A stretch of DNA of 5,472 bases. It comes from an uncultured Acidimicrobiales bacterium. Its GTDB lineage: Bacteria; Actinomycetota; Acidimicrobiia; Acidimicrobiales; Aldehydirespiratoraceae. The first letter of the stretch is position 1; every line of letters begins with the position of its first letter. This document shows, in pieces, positions 1 to 5,065 of this stretch. The translations under genes were made by a program, and so were the position numbers. The notes beneath the pieces were generated by a model, which was not told the DNA's origin, ran no database searches, and saw nothing but the letters and a program-made list of their open reading frames with translations. The DNA lies in the NCBI GenBank assembly GCA_938091985.1, contig CALKOE010000445.1, positions 1 to 5,472 on the forward strand, given 5' to 3'.

Positions 1-396
1 CGTGCCGGTGAGAAGGGCGGCCGGCAGCGACGCGCCGATAGCGGCTGCACCGAGCGCCCACCACGGCGTCGCCGCTGTCAGCCGACGCACCAACACGTAG
101 AGGACCGGCAGCAACGCCGCGCCGAGTAGGGCATTGATGACCTGCGCAAACACGATCATCTGCGGCTCTTCGAGACCCACGAGCCAGCCCGGGGACAGCA
201 GAGAAGGGTAGAGCACGCCGTAGGGCGGTTGCGGCGGCAACGGCGCCGACCCGCCGCCGGCAAGCGTGCGTCCCATCGACAGATAGGCGAGGTCGTCGAT
301 CGCAAGCATCGGTCCGGTGATCGACGTCGCGATCCACGCGCCGACGACTGCGTGCAGCGCCGTCACGGCAGCGAGGACCCGGCGGGGGGAGCGCAT
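1..396 (-). CDS. N-terminal part of a multi-pass membrane protein, possibly GT-C glycosyltransferase-like
   Basis: An open frame of 132 codons runs from an ATG at 396 off the left edge, so only the N-terminus is visible. Residues 8-29 form a hydrophobic segment after a basic start (MRSPRR), which fits a first membrane helix with the N-terminus inside. A polar loop with Asp34-Asp35 and Tyr38 (AIDDLAYLSMGR) and a Pro-rich stretch (53-59) follows. Two more hydrophobic segments lie at about 80-103 and 112-130. An acidic pair in the first outer loop is typical of GT-C enzymes (GT39/ArnT-like), which move sugars from lipid carriers, but no diagnostic motif is complete here. That class is therefore a guess. 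The ATG is preferred over an in-frame GTG at 417 because a TAnnnT box lies 7 bases upstream of it. The gene is divergent from the tRNA-Ala. It could equally be an unclassified polytopic protein. Confidence 0.6.
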   Translation of the reverse strand, partial: MRSPRRVLAAVTALHAVVGAWIATSITGPMLAIDDLAYLSMGRTLAGGGSAPLPPQPPYGVLYPSLLSPGWLVGLEEPQMIVFAQVINALLGAALLPVLYVLVRRLTAATPWWALGAAAIGASLPAALLTGT

Positions 397-403
397 CGCT
401 GCG

Positions 404-409
404 ACGCTA
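404..409 (-). promoter_or_regulatory. Candidate -10 box (TAGCGT) for a leaderless transcript of the membrane protein
   Basis: On the minus strand TAGCGT is followed by 7 bases and then the ATG at 396. This is the geometry expected when the transcript begins at or next to the start codon. No convincing -35 hexamer is visible, and no Shine-Dalgarno sequence sits at the usual distance from the ATG. It matches the arrangement before the genes starting at 1450 and 4785. Confidence 0.4.
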
Positions 410-452
410 GGCGTCACCCTGGATTCGTGGTGGGAGCCTCCCCGTCGGCTGC

Positions 453-458
453 TACGAT
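453..458 (+). promoter_or_regulatory. Candidate -10 box (TACGAT) for tRNA-Ala
   Basis: TACGAT fits the actinobacterial TAnnnT pattern. It lies 17 bases before the first base of the tRNA, which would give a transcription start near 465 and a leader of about 11 bases, to be removed by RNase P. No good -35 hexamer is visible, so the assignment rests on position only. Confidence 0.35.
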
Positions 459-475
459 TCCGTCCCGAACACCTC

Positions 476-548
476 GGGGCTATAGCTCAGTTGGTAGAGC
501 GCTTCCATGGCATGGAAGAGGTCAGGAGTTCAATTCTCCTTAGCTCCA
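476..548 (+). tRNA. tRNA-Ala, anticodon GGC
   Basis: All four arms fold by eye over 73 bases. The acceptor stem GGGGCTA pairs with TAGCTCC (one G-T wobble). The D arm is GCTC/GAGC with loop AGTTGGTA. The anticodon stem CTTCC/GGAAG encloses loop ATGGCAT, giving anticodon GGC at 509-511. The variable loop is AGGTC, and the T arm AGGAG/CTCCT has the conserved TTCAA. The discriminator is A548. The 3' CCA is not encoded (CAC follows), so it must be added by CCA-adding enzyme. GGC reads GCC and GCU alanine codons; GCC is very common in the genes here. The tRNA stands alone, divergent from the membrane protein and followed at once by a terminator. The identity is secure from the anticodon and cloverleaf. 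Confidence 0.97.
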
Positions 549-556
549 CAACCCGA

Positions 557-595
557 ACAAAGGACTTCGCTCCAAGGCGAAGTCCTTTGTCGTTT
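557..595 (+). terminator. Hairpin terminator after tRNA-Ala, possibly bidirectional
   Basis: Arms 557-570 and 577-590 pair perfectly over 14 base pairs (core AAAGGACTTCGC / GCGAAGTCCTTT) around the 6-base loop TCCAAG. On the plus strand the run CGTTTT follows. It begins 9 bases after the tRNA end. It also lies 14 bases beyond the stop codon of the convergent DUF4389 gene, so it can stop transcription from both sides, although the minus-strand T tract (TTGTT) is weaker. Confidence 0.88.
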
Positions 596-604
596 TGAGC
601 TCGA

Positions 605-1210
605 CTACAGCCCGAAGCGGGGGTACTCGGCGGTATGGACCATGGAGACGTAGGCCCAGACCCGGTAGTAGTAGTTCGCGAATCGCACGAGGAAGTCCCG
701 CATGCCTTCGGGCCAGCGGCCAGTGAAGAGCACAGCGAACCAGCCGATGACCGCCACGACGGCGGCGCCGATCCCGAAAATGGCGAGCACGACATAGTGA
801 GGGATCGCCAGCACGATGTTGGCTGCCGCGATCCGGGGTGGGGCCGTCACGGGCAATTCGGGGAGATCGAGACGGATCGGCGGGTATGAGCCGTTGTCAG
901 CCGGACCCTGCGTGAAGTCGAACCCCGGATAGGTCTCGGAGAAGCCGAACAGGAATCCGGTGGCCCGGCTGCTGTAGCGCTCGTACATACCGAGAAAGCC
1001 GTAGAGCCCGGCGTTCAACGTCCCGGTGAAGAGGAACATGAGCCAGTAGATGAAGAAGACGACACCCTCGACGGCTCGCAGAGCCTGAAGGATCACGCCG
1101 TGCGGGATGAAGAGAATCCACTGCACCAGCGGCCGCCAGTTGGCGATCTCGTAAGGCGAGTCGACGACGTACATGTCGCGTTCCGTGGATTGGGGCGAAA
1201 GATCGGACAT
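605..1210 (-). CDS. DUF4389 domain membrane protein with internal duplication
   Basis: The 201-residue product matches the DUF4389 family of small membrane proteins, whose function is unknown. Two related halves are visible, about residues 24-99 and 126-201. Each has a hydrophobic stretch containing IPH (35-37 and 136-138), then LFTG (60-63 and 161-164), a Gly/Arg/Tyr-containing amphipathic stretch, and a closing YP-F motif (94-97 YPGF; 196-199 YPRF). The hydrophobic segments lie at about 31-65 and 129-163. The linker between the halves is Pro-rich. The ATG at 1210 is used here. A GGAGG at 1227-1231 is 16 bases upstream, too far for ordinary use unless a small stem-loop shortens the gap; Met13 is an alternative start. 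It is the last gene of the minus-strand series and ends next to the bidirectional terminator. The family call is strong; the cellular role is unknown. Confidence 0.9.
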   Translation of the reverse strand: MSDLSPQSTERDMYVVDSPYEIANWRPLVQWILFIPHGVILQALRAVEGVVFFIYWLMFLFTGTLNAGLYGFLGMYERYSSRATGFLFGFSETYPGFDFTQGPADNGSYPPIRLDLPELPVTAPPRIAAANIVLAIPHYVVLAIFGIGAAVVAVIGWFAVLFTGRWPEGMRDFLVRFANYYYRVWAYVSMVHTAEYPRFGL

Positions 1211-1213
1211 GTA

Positions 1214-1243
1214 GGTCAGCCTGACGCCTCCGGTGCGTTGACC
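1214..1243 (-). promoter_or_regulatory. SD and stem-loop region before the DUF4389 gene
   Basis: In transcript sense this stretch reads GGTCA, then GGAGG, then GTCAGGCTGAC, and the ATG follows shortly after. GTCA/TGAC can form a 4-bp stem with a GGC loop between the Shine-Dalgarno and the ATG. Folding would bring GGAGG to an effective spacing of about 5 bases. The outer GGTCA (1239-1243) and TGACC (1214-1218) are also complementary and could form a competing structure. This is structure seen by eye; its function is inferred. Confidence 0.3.
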
Positions 1244-1264
1244 GGAAGGGACTTAGGACCCGGC

Positions 1265-1290
1265 CGCGCCCCAATCAGCGGGCGGGCGCG
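1265..1290. repeat. GC-only inverted repeat between the lipoprotein and DUF4389 genes
   Basis: CGCGCCC (1265-1271) and GGGCGCG (1284-1290) are perfect 7-base inverted arms around a 12-base loop, 14 bases beyond the lipoprotein stop codon. It could form a very stable hairpin and act as an actinobacterial-type terminator or attenuator, but no T run follows on the minus strand. In such GC-rich DNA it may also be chance. Confidence 0.25.
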
Positions 1291-1303
1291 TCAACGTGCC
1301 GAC

Positions 1304-1450
1304 TCAGGGGGCGGGATCGACGAGCAACGGGTCGAGCGTCGTCGTCGTGGATGACTCGCCGGGCGACTCGTCGGCGTCGTCCCCACATGACACAGCGAAC
1401 GCTGAGGGGGCAAGGACGAGGACTATGGCGGCAGAGCGAAGGGAGTTCAT
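1304..1450 (-). CDS. Small predicted lipoprotein or secreted peptide (48 residues)
   Basis: A short frame from ATG at 1450 to TGA at 1304-1306 encodes a textbook lipoprotein layout. A short N-region with one Arg (MNSLR) is followed by a hydrophobic core (residues 7-20, AAIVLVLAPSAFAV). Then comes Ser21-Cys22 as a likely lipid-modified cysteine, followed by an acidic GDDADESPGESS stretch and four threonines. The lipobox AVSC is imperfect, lacking the usual Leu at -3. Roughly four fifths of codons end in G or C, like the neighbouring genes. An in-frame TGA two codons before the ATG fixes the start, and there is no room for an N-terminal extension. No folded domain is possible in the remaining 26 residues. 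It may be a genuine micro-lipoprotein or the surviving front of a larger decayed lipoprotein. It resembles no named family I know. Confidence 0.5.
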   Translation of the reverse strand: MNSLRSAAIVLVLAPSAFAVSCGDDADESPGESSTTTTLDPLLVDPAP

Positions 1451-1456
1451 GGCTCA

Positions 1457-1462
1457 ACCGTA
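1457..1462 (-). promoter_or_regulatory. Candidate -10 box (TACGGT) for a leaderless lipoprotein transcript
   Basis: TACGGT on the minus strand is followed by exactly 6 bases (TGAGCC) and then the ATG at 1450, so the first transcribed base would be the A of the start codon. No Shine-Dalgarno is present before this ATG, which agrees with leaderless expression. No clear -35 box is seen. Confidence 0.4.
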
Positions 1463-1483
1463 GCCACAACCTGTGTGTGCAGT

Positions 1484-2533
1484 TCAGTCGGCTCCGCTGT
1501 CGAGCGTGAATCCGGCCAGGTCACGGGCGGTGTCGCGGGAGATATCGGGACAGATCATCGGCATGATCTCGGTGCCGTGCATCGTGCCCATCACCTGACG
1601 GCAGCGTGCCGGCTGACCGGCAGCGAGGAGCATTCGGTAGAACTCGATCCCCTCGTCTCGCAAGGGGTCGGCCTCGTTCACGCTGATCATCACCGGGGGC
1701 AGACCGACGAGGTCCTCTTTGGTCGCGAACAGCGGCCACGCGAGCGGGTCTTGAGCCTCGAACGCCTCGATCCCATAGGCCAATCGTGTTCGGTTGCTCG
1801 CGAGATTGACAAAGATGCCGTCGTTCTCGGCGCTGGACGGCAGAGTTTCCTGCGGCCACAACCCTGCGAGGCACGGGCAAAGGGCATAGATGCCCGAGAT
1901 GAGATCGACGTCGCCGTCCTTCAGGAGCTTGAGTCCGGTCGCCAGCGTGAGATTGCCGCCGCCGCTCTCCCCCGCCACCACGATGCGTGTGGCATCTATT
2001 CCGAGTGTGTCCGCCTCCGACGCCGCCCAGCGGACGGCCGACACGCAGTCATTGAGACCGCCCGGGTACGCGGCGATCTCGCCACCGCTCGAGGGCACGA
2101 GCGAATTGCGGAAGTCGATCATCGCAACGGCCACACCGTGCGCCGCCACCAACTTCCCGAACGCCCGATAGTTCCCGTCGAACGCGCTGCCGGTCATCAT
2201 CCCGCCACCGTGCAGGTAGACGACACACGGCACCGTTTCGTCGGTATCGGGGCGGATGAAGTTGAGCTTCACCGTGTTGGCGTCGGGTTGCGAGGAGAAC
2301 TCCAGCGTTTCCCAGGTGAGTCCGGTCGAGGGCGCGAGTTCTTCGGTGTCGTTCTTCTCCATCGCCACCGAGATCACCTCCCGGGCCGCGAGAGCAGCGG
2401 GCGTGTTCGCCGCTGCGATCATTTGCTCACGGCTCACGGCGTCGGCCTCGGGCCGCGGCGGCAGCGCCTTCAGCATGCGCTTGACCCGCGGGTCGAGACG
2501 GCGGTCGTTCTGGATTTCGTCTGCAGTCGGCAT
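1484..2533 (-). CDS. Alpha/beta hydrolase, hormone-sensitive-lipase (HSL) family esterase
   Basis: This 349-residue protein has the full signature of the HSL-type (alpha/beta hydrolase fold-3) esterases, which cleave carboxylic esters. HGGG at 108-111 forms the oxyanion hole. GESGGGN at 188-194 is the nucleophile elbow with Ser190. Asp289 in NEADPLRDEG and His319 in GTMHG complete the triad. The first ~70 residues would form the N-terminal cap. There is no signal peptide, so it should be cytosolic. The substrate cannot be read from sequence; short-chain acyl esters are usual for the family. The ATG at 2533 is supported by GAGGG at 2539-2543, 5 bases upstream. The gene begins 23 bases after the rsfS stop, so co-transcription with nadD and rsfS is likely. 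Many homologues are called acetylesterase or lipase LipH/AcetylHydrolase without proof. Confidence 0.93.
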   Translation of the reverse strand: MPTADEIQNDRRLDPRVKRMLKALPPRPEADAVSREQMIAAANTPAALAAREVISVAMEKNDTEELAPSTGLTWETLEFSSQPDANTVKLNFIRPDTDETVPCVVYLHGGGMMTGSAFDGNYRAFGKLVAAHGVAVAMIDFRNSLVPSSGGEIAAYPGGLNDCVSAVRWAASEADTLGIDATRIVVAGESGGGNLTLATGLKLLKDGDVDLISGIYALCPCLAGLWPQETLPSSAENDGIFVNLASNRTRLAYGIEAFEAQDPLAWPLFATKEDLVGLPPVMISVNEADPLRDEGIEFYRMLLAAGQPARCRQVMGTMHGTEIMPMICPDISRDTARDLAGFTLDSGAD

Positions 2534-2556
2534 TGCGTCCCTCAGATCGGAGGGAC

Positions 2557-2940
2557 TCAGCCTGCCTCAGGAGTGCGCAGCGGTTCCCATTCGAGGCGAG
2601 GACGGTCGCCCCAGAGCTTCTCGAGCTGGTAGAAATCGCGCTGCTCCTGGTGGAACACGTGGACGACGAAGGCGCCGTAGTCCATCAAGACCCACTCACG
2701 GCTTTCCTTGCCTTCAATCCGCACCGGCTTCGGGCCGCCGTCACGGGTGAGGCGCTCCTCGATGCCATCGACGATTGCATGCACCTGCGGCGAGCTCGAG
2801 CCACTCGCGATGAGGAAGTAGTCGGTCACAGAGAAGACTTCGCCCACGTCGATGATGAGCACGTCGGCGGCCTTCTTGTCGTCAGCCGCCGCCGCTGCTT
2901 GTCGAACCCATTGCTGGATCTCGTCGGTCGAACTATTCAC
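2557..2940 (-). CDS. rsfS: Ribosome silencing factor RsfS
   Basis: The 127-residue product is a typical full-length RsfS (also called RsfA, YbeB, Iojap-like). This family binds protein uL14 of the large ribosomal subunit and blocks subunit joining, lowering translation when nutrients are scarce. Family blocks are plain: VTDYFLIASGSSSPQVHAI at 38-56, then EGKESREWVLMDYGAFVVHVF at 76-96 (split here only by family variation), and REFYxLExLW-like QRDFYQLEKLWGD at 100-112. The start is GTG at 2940, inside the end of the upstream gene (8-base overlap), so translation is probably coupled. Only a weak GAGA precedes it. Its place behind nadD is conserved widely in bacteria and strengthens the call. 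Confidence 0.97.
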   Translation of the reverse strand: MNSSTDEIQQWVRQAAAAADDKKAADVLIIDVGEVFSVTDYFLIASGSSSPQVHAIVDGIEERLTRDGGPKPVRIEGKESREWVLMDYGAFVVHVFHQEQRDFYQLEKLWGDRPRLEWEPLRTPEAG

Positions 2941-4189
2941 TCAATCTCGCTAACACGTCGGCGGAATCCGCGCCCACGGTAACGGTGACTTCTGCGGGTT
3001 GGTCGACATCTTCCTCGAACACCACGTCGACTCCCAGCGCCTCGGCCACCTGCCGGGCCGCCTCCTCGTTGACGACGTCGTGGTAGGCGACATAGGTCGT
3101 TGCCAGGTCGAAGCTCCGCGCGTTGCCGATCACGGTGATCTCGACCGAAGTGGCGACGACAGCTGGCAGGAACCGCTCCCTGTTGGTTGCGTCACCCGTG
3201 CCGTCGAGCAGCTGCACGGTCGGCCAGGCCCCGGTCGCCCAAGCAATGGGAACGGGAACCATGTCGCGGCCCTTGTCGATCGGCCATGATTCCTGGCCGC
3301 GAGGGAGCGCGTAGAACGGATTCTGTTCGTCGAAGTCGACGGCCTCGGCGGGAACGAGTGCGAGCTCGGCGGTCCCGGTCCCCAGGGCTCGCAGATAGGG
3401 CGGAAGCCCTTCGTTGAACGGCAGAGTGGCGGCGATGAGATCGTCGGCCTCGCCGACCTGGGCAAGCCAAGCCTCCCAGATCGACAACTGTCGGATGAAG
3501 CGACCGGCATCTCGTTCGGTCGGATTGCGCCACTCGAAGACCTCTGCCAGCTCGGCCCCGCTGAACTGGGCGAAACCGGCCTCGTAGACCACCTCGGTGG
3601 CGCCGTCGTCACCCACTCGAACCAGCGGATCGACCAGCGAGAACGGAATGGGTTCCACCAACTTCAGGAACTCGGCCAGACGAGCAGTGTCGGTGACCAT
3701 GGGTTCGTCGGTGAAGCCGAACCCCATGTATTCCCCGATCGCCAGCTCGAGCGCTTCGATCCCCTCCTCGGCGTAGAGCCGCTCGAGGATCACCGGCTCA
3801 CGCTCGTCGAAGACGAGGAGCATTGCCGGCGAGTACACGACCAGGCTGCCACCGTCGTCGAGCGACGTACGGGCGAGGACCGTCACGCCCGTGAGCATGT
3901 CGTTGGCATCGACGTGGGCGACCAGCTGGGTGGGCGTTGGGGTGGCGAACGCGAGGAAGCCTTCCTCGTCCGGATCATCGACCACCGGGATCTCGCGGCC
4001 TTCTGTCGTGTCGAATACCGCCTTCGCACCGTCGAGCCAGAGCAAGAGGACCACGACCGCAACGCCTGCCAAGAGCAGCGGGAACACATAGCGGAAGAAC
4101 GGATGCGCGGGTGGAGCCGGGTGGCGCCGACGCCACCGAGATTCAGGTTCGGTCGCGTCAGTGGTGTCGTGGGTTGTCGGAGCGGTCAT
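2933..4189 (-). CDS. Membrane-anchored LCP-like protein with C-terminal LytR_C domain
   Basis: This is a 418-residue protein. Residues 1-31 are a basic cytoplasmic tail (WRRRHP), 32-52 a single membrane helix, and the rest is extracytoplasmic. Residues ~325-407 fit LytR_C: VQLLDGTG (325-332), GNARSFD (355-361), a TTYVAYH strand, AARQVAEALG, and VTVTVGAD (401-408). The region 78-250 resembles an LCP (LytR-CpsA-Psr) domain, the fold that attaches polymers to peptidoglycan. An ERDAGRFIRQ block (226-235) corresponds to the LCP segment carrying an Arg that binds the polyprenyl phosphate. The usual R-x-D-T signature near its start is missing; PTPTQLVAHVD (84-94) stands there. It may be a non-catalytic relative. 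The start is the ATG at 4189, which overlaps the nadD stop as ATGA; an open extension to 4339 only overlaps nadD. The LytR_C call is strong; the LCP call is moderate. Confidence 0.85.
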   Translation of the reverse strand: MTAPTTHDTTDATEPESRWRRRHPAPPAHPFFRYVFPLLLAGVAVVVLLLWLDGAKAVFDTTEGREIPVVDDPDEEGFLAFATPTPTQLVAHVDANDMLTGVTVLARTSLDDGGSLVVYSPAMLLVFDEREPVILERLYAEEGIEALELAIGEYMGFGFTDEPMVTDTARLAEFLKLVEPIPFSLVDPLVRVGDDGATEVVYEAGFAQFSGAELAEVFEWRNPTERDAGRFIRQLSIWEAWLAQVGEADDLIAATLPFNEGLPPYLRALGTGTAELALVPAEAVDFDEQNPFYALPRGQESWPIDKGRDMVPVPIAWATGAWPTVQLLDGTGDATNRERFLPAVVATSVEITVIGNARSFDLATTYVAYHDVVNEEAARQVAEALGVDVVFEEDVDQPAEVTVTVGADSADVLARLSE

Positions 4190-4785
4190 GGCGTCGGGCG
4201 ATAAAGGCCGAGGCGGCCGATCCCAGAGCTGACCGTAGGCGGGATCAGCGCCTCGACGGGAGCACCCTCGCGAACTCTCTGACGGATGTCGGTGGACGAC
4301 ACCTCCATCGCCGGGACTTCGACCACCATGTGCTCCCAATCGGCCGGCGGTCGTCCGCCCTCGCGGCCACCTCGGTCGACAACGACGGTTGTCGCAAGGC
4401 GTCGAATCTCGTCCGTGCGCTTCCAGCTGGGAAGGCCGGCTGCCGCGTCGGACCCGACGAGGAGAAACAGCTCAGCCGCAGGATCGGCGTCGCGCAGCTG
4501 CGCAAGCGTGTCGGCCGAGTAGGTCAGTCCCCCACGACGAATTTCGAGGTCACTCGCCTCGAGGGCCGTCTCGCCGATCCGTGCGTTGATCTCCGCAACT
4601 GCGTCGCTCACCAGCGCGAATCTGACCGAGGCAAGGGTGACGTCGGTCTCAGCCTTCTGCCACGGGTCGTTGGCGACCACGAGCAGCAATCGGTCGAGGG
4701 CCAAACGGTGACGTACCTCGAGAGCGATCATCAAGTGGCCGTTGTGGAGGGGATCAAAGGTCCCACCGAAGACGCCGATTCTCAC
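4186..4785 (-). CDS. nadD: Nicotinate-nucleotide adenylyltransferase NadD
   Basis: NadD transfers AMP from ATP to nicotinate mononucleotide, making deamido-NAD in the cytosol, a required step of NAD synthesis. The 199-residue product starts MRIGVFGG and carries GTFDPLHNGH at 8-17, with His14 and His17 of the HxGH nucleotidyltransferase motif. It also has ANDPWQK at 38-44, GSDAAAGLPSWKR at 111-123, and SSTDIRQRV at 163-171, matching the SSTxIR nucleotide-binding motif. Length is normal for NadD. GTG at 4785 is chosen as the start because family members begin right at this M-R-I-G, and because a TAnnnT box lies 7 bases upstream. An ATG at 4839 would add 18 unrelated residues and cover that promoter. 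The stop codon overlaps the next gene's ATG. It is the first gene of the operon, divergent from the sigma factor. Confidence 0.97.
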   Translation of the reverse strand: MRIGVFGGTFDPLHNGHLMIALEVRHRLALDRLLLVVANDPWQKAETDVTLASVRFALVSDAVAEINARIGETALEASDLEIRRGGLTYSADTLAQLRDADPAAELFLLVGSDAAAGLPSWKRTDEIRRLATTVVVDRGGREGGRPPADWEHMVVEVPAMEVSSTDIRQRVREGAPVEALIPPTVSSGIGRLGLYRPTP

Positions 4786-4792
4786 CGGGAGC

Positions 4793-4798
4793 AGTGTA
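4793..4798 (-). promoter_or_regulatory. Candidate -10 box (TACACT) for the nadD operon
   Basis: TACACT on the minus strand stands 7 bases before the GTG at 4785, so the message would be leaderless or nearly so. No Shine-Dalgarno lies in front of this GTG. The -35 position (about 4816-4821) has no TTGACA-like hexamer but falls inside an inverted repeat, which could mean an activator or repressor site. Confidence 0.45.
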
Positions 4799-4806
4799 GG
4801 ACCAGG

Positions 4807-4832
4807 CGAAGACTTCGGGGATATCGCCCGAA
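4807..4832. repeat. Two overlapping inverted repeats upstream of nadD
   Basis: CGAAG-A-CTTCG (4807-4817) and TTCGGG-N7-CCCGAA (4814-4832) are both perfect and share bases 4814-4817. They cover the spacer and expected -35 position of the nadD promoter. Such sites can bind a dimeric regulator, but no regulator is known from this sequence and chance is possible. Confidence 0.35.
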
Positions 4833-4878
4833 TTGCCACACTACGTAGCCGACGTGACGAAAGTCATAAGACTTTGAC

Positions 4879-4907
4879 CTGACATTTCGCACGCAATGGT
4901 GTTCAAT
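4879..4907 (+). promoter_or_regulatory. Candidate sigma-70-type promoter for the sigma factor gene
   Basis: CTGACA (4879-4884, five of six to TTGACA) and TTCAAT (4902-4907, four of six to TATAAT) are separated by 17 bases. Transcription would start near 4914, leaving a leader of about 150 bases before the ATG at 5066. An overlapping TTGACC at 4874-4879 has no matching -10. The match is moderate and needs a mapped transcript start. Confidence 0.4.
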
Positions 4908-5027
4908 ACTTCGGCTGGACCGGAGTGCGGCGCGCGTTCGCTAGTCGCGAGCACACGGTACCTGCTTTCCCCCGAATCCCCACCCCAAGGCATTTCAACC
5001 AAAGCATGAAGTGCCAGAACGAAATCG

Positions 5028-5050
5028 GGAATACCGCGTGTGCGGTTTCC
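5028..5050 (+). promoter_or_regulatory. Hairpin in the leader just before the sigma factor start
   Basis: GGAA-ACCGC pairs with GCGGT-TTCC around the loop GTGT, giving 9 base pairs with one bulged T (5032). It ends 15 bases before the ATG at 5066. No T run follows, so it is not a normal terminator. A translational control or mRNA-stability role is a guess. A second, weaker hairpin (4936-4952, GTTCGC/GCGAGC) lies further upstream, and a C-rich tract at about 4967-4988 separates them. Confidence 0.35.
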
Positions 5051-5065
5051 GTTGAGTGAGACGCT

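Noticed and set aside
1275..1469. Minus-strand 64-codon frame overlapping the small lipoprotein
   Set aside because: Its product is Arg/His/Pro-rich without any signal or domain, whereas the alternative frame starting at 1450 gives a lipoprotein layout with fitting codon use.
1475..2632. Long plus-strand open frame of 385 codons
   Set aside because: It lies opposite the HSL esterase, whose catalytic motifs are complete. The plus-strand product is rich in Arg, His and Gly with no recognisable domain, as expected for an antisense frame in GC-rich DNA.
4190..4339. N-terminal extension of the LCP-like protein
   Set aside because: It lies entirely within the nadD coding region and is composed of low-complexity residues; the ATG at 4189 gives the normal ATGA overlap and places the membrane helix near the N-terminus.
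4786..4839. Earlier ATG start for NadD at 4839
   Set aside because: The 18 added residues do not belong to the family, which starts at the M-R-I-G strand, and they would cover the likely -10 box.
3937..4848. Plus-strand open frame of 303 codons opposite nadD and the LCP-like gene
   Set aside because: Both minus-strand genes have clear family motifs; this frame gives a low-complexity, Arg-rich product and no start signal.
4841..4848. Perfect 8-base palindrome CTACGTAG
   Set aside because: It is a single short palindrome with no second copy or positional relation to a promoter element; chance is a sufficient explanation.
4896..5009. Short plus-strand frame of 37 codons in the sigma factor leader
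   Set aside because: It starts inside the candidate promoter, has no ribosome binding site, and its product has no feature of a real peptide. I cannot support it as a gene.
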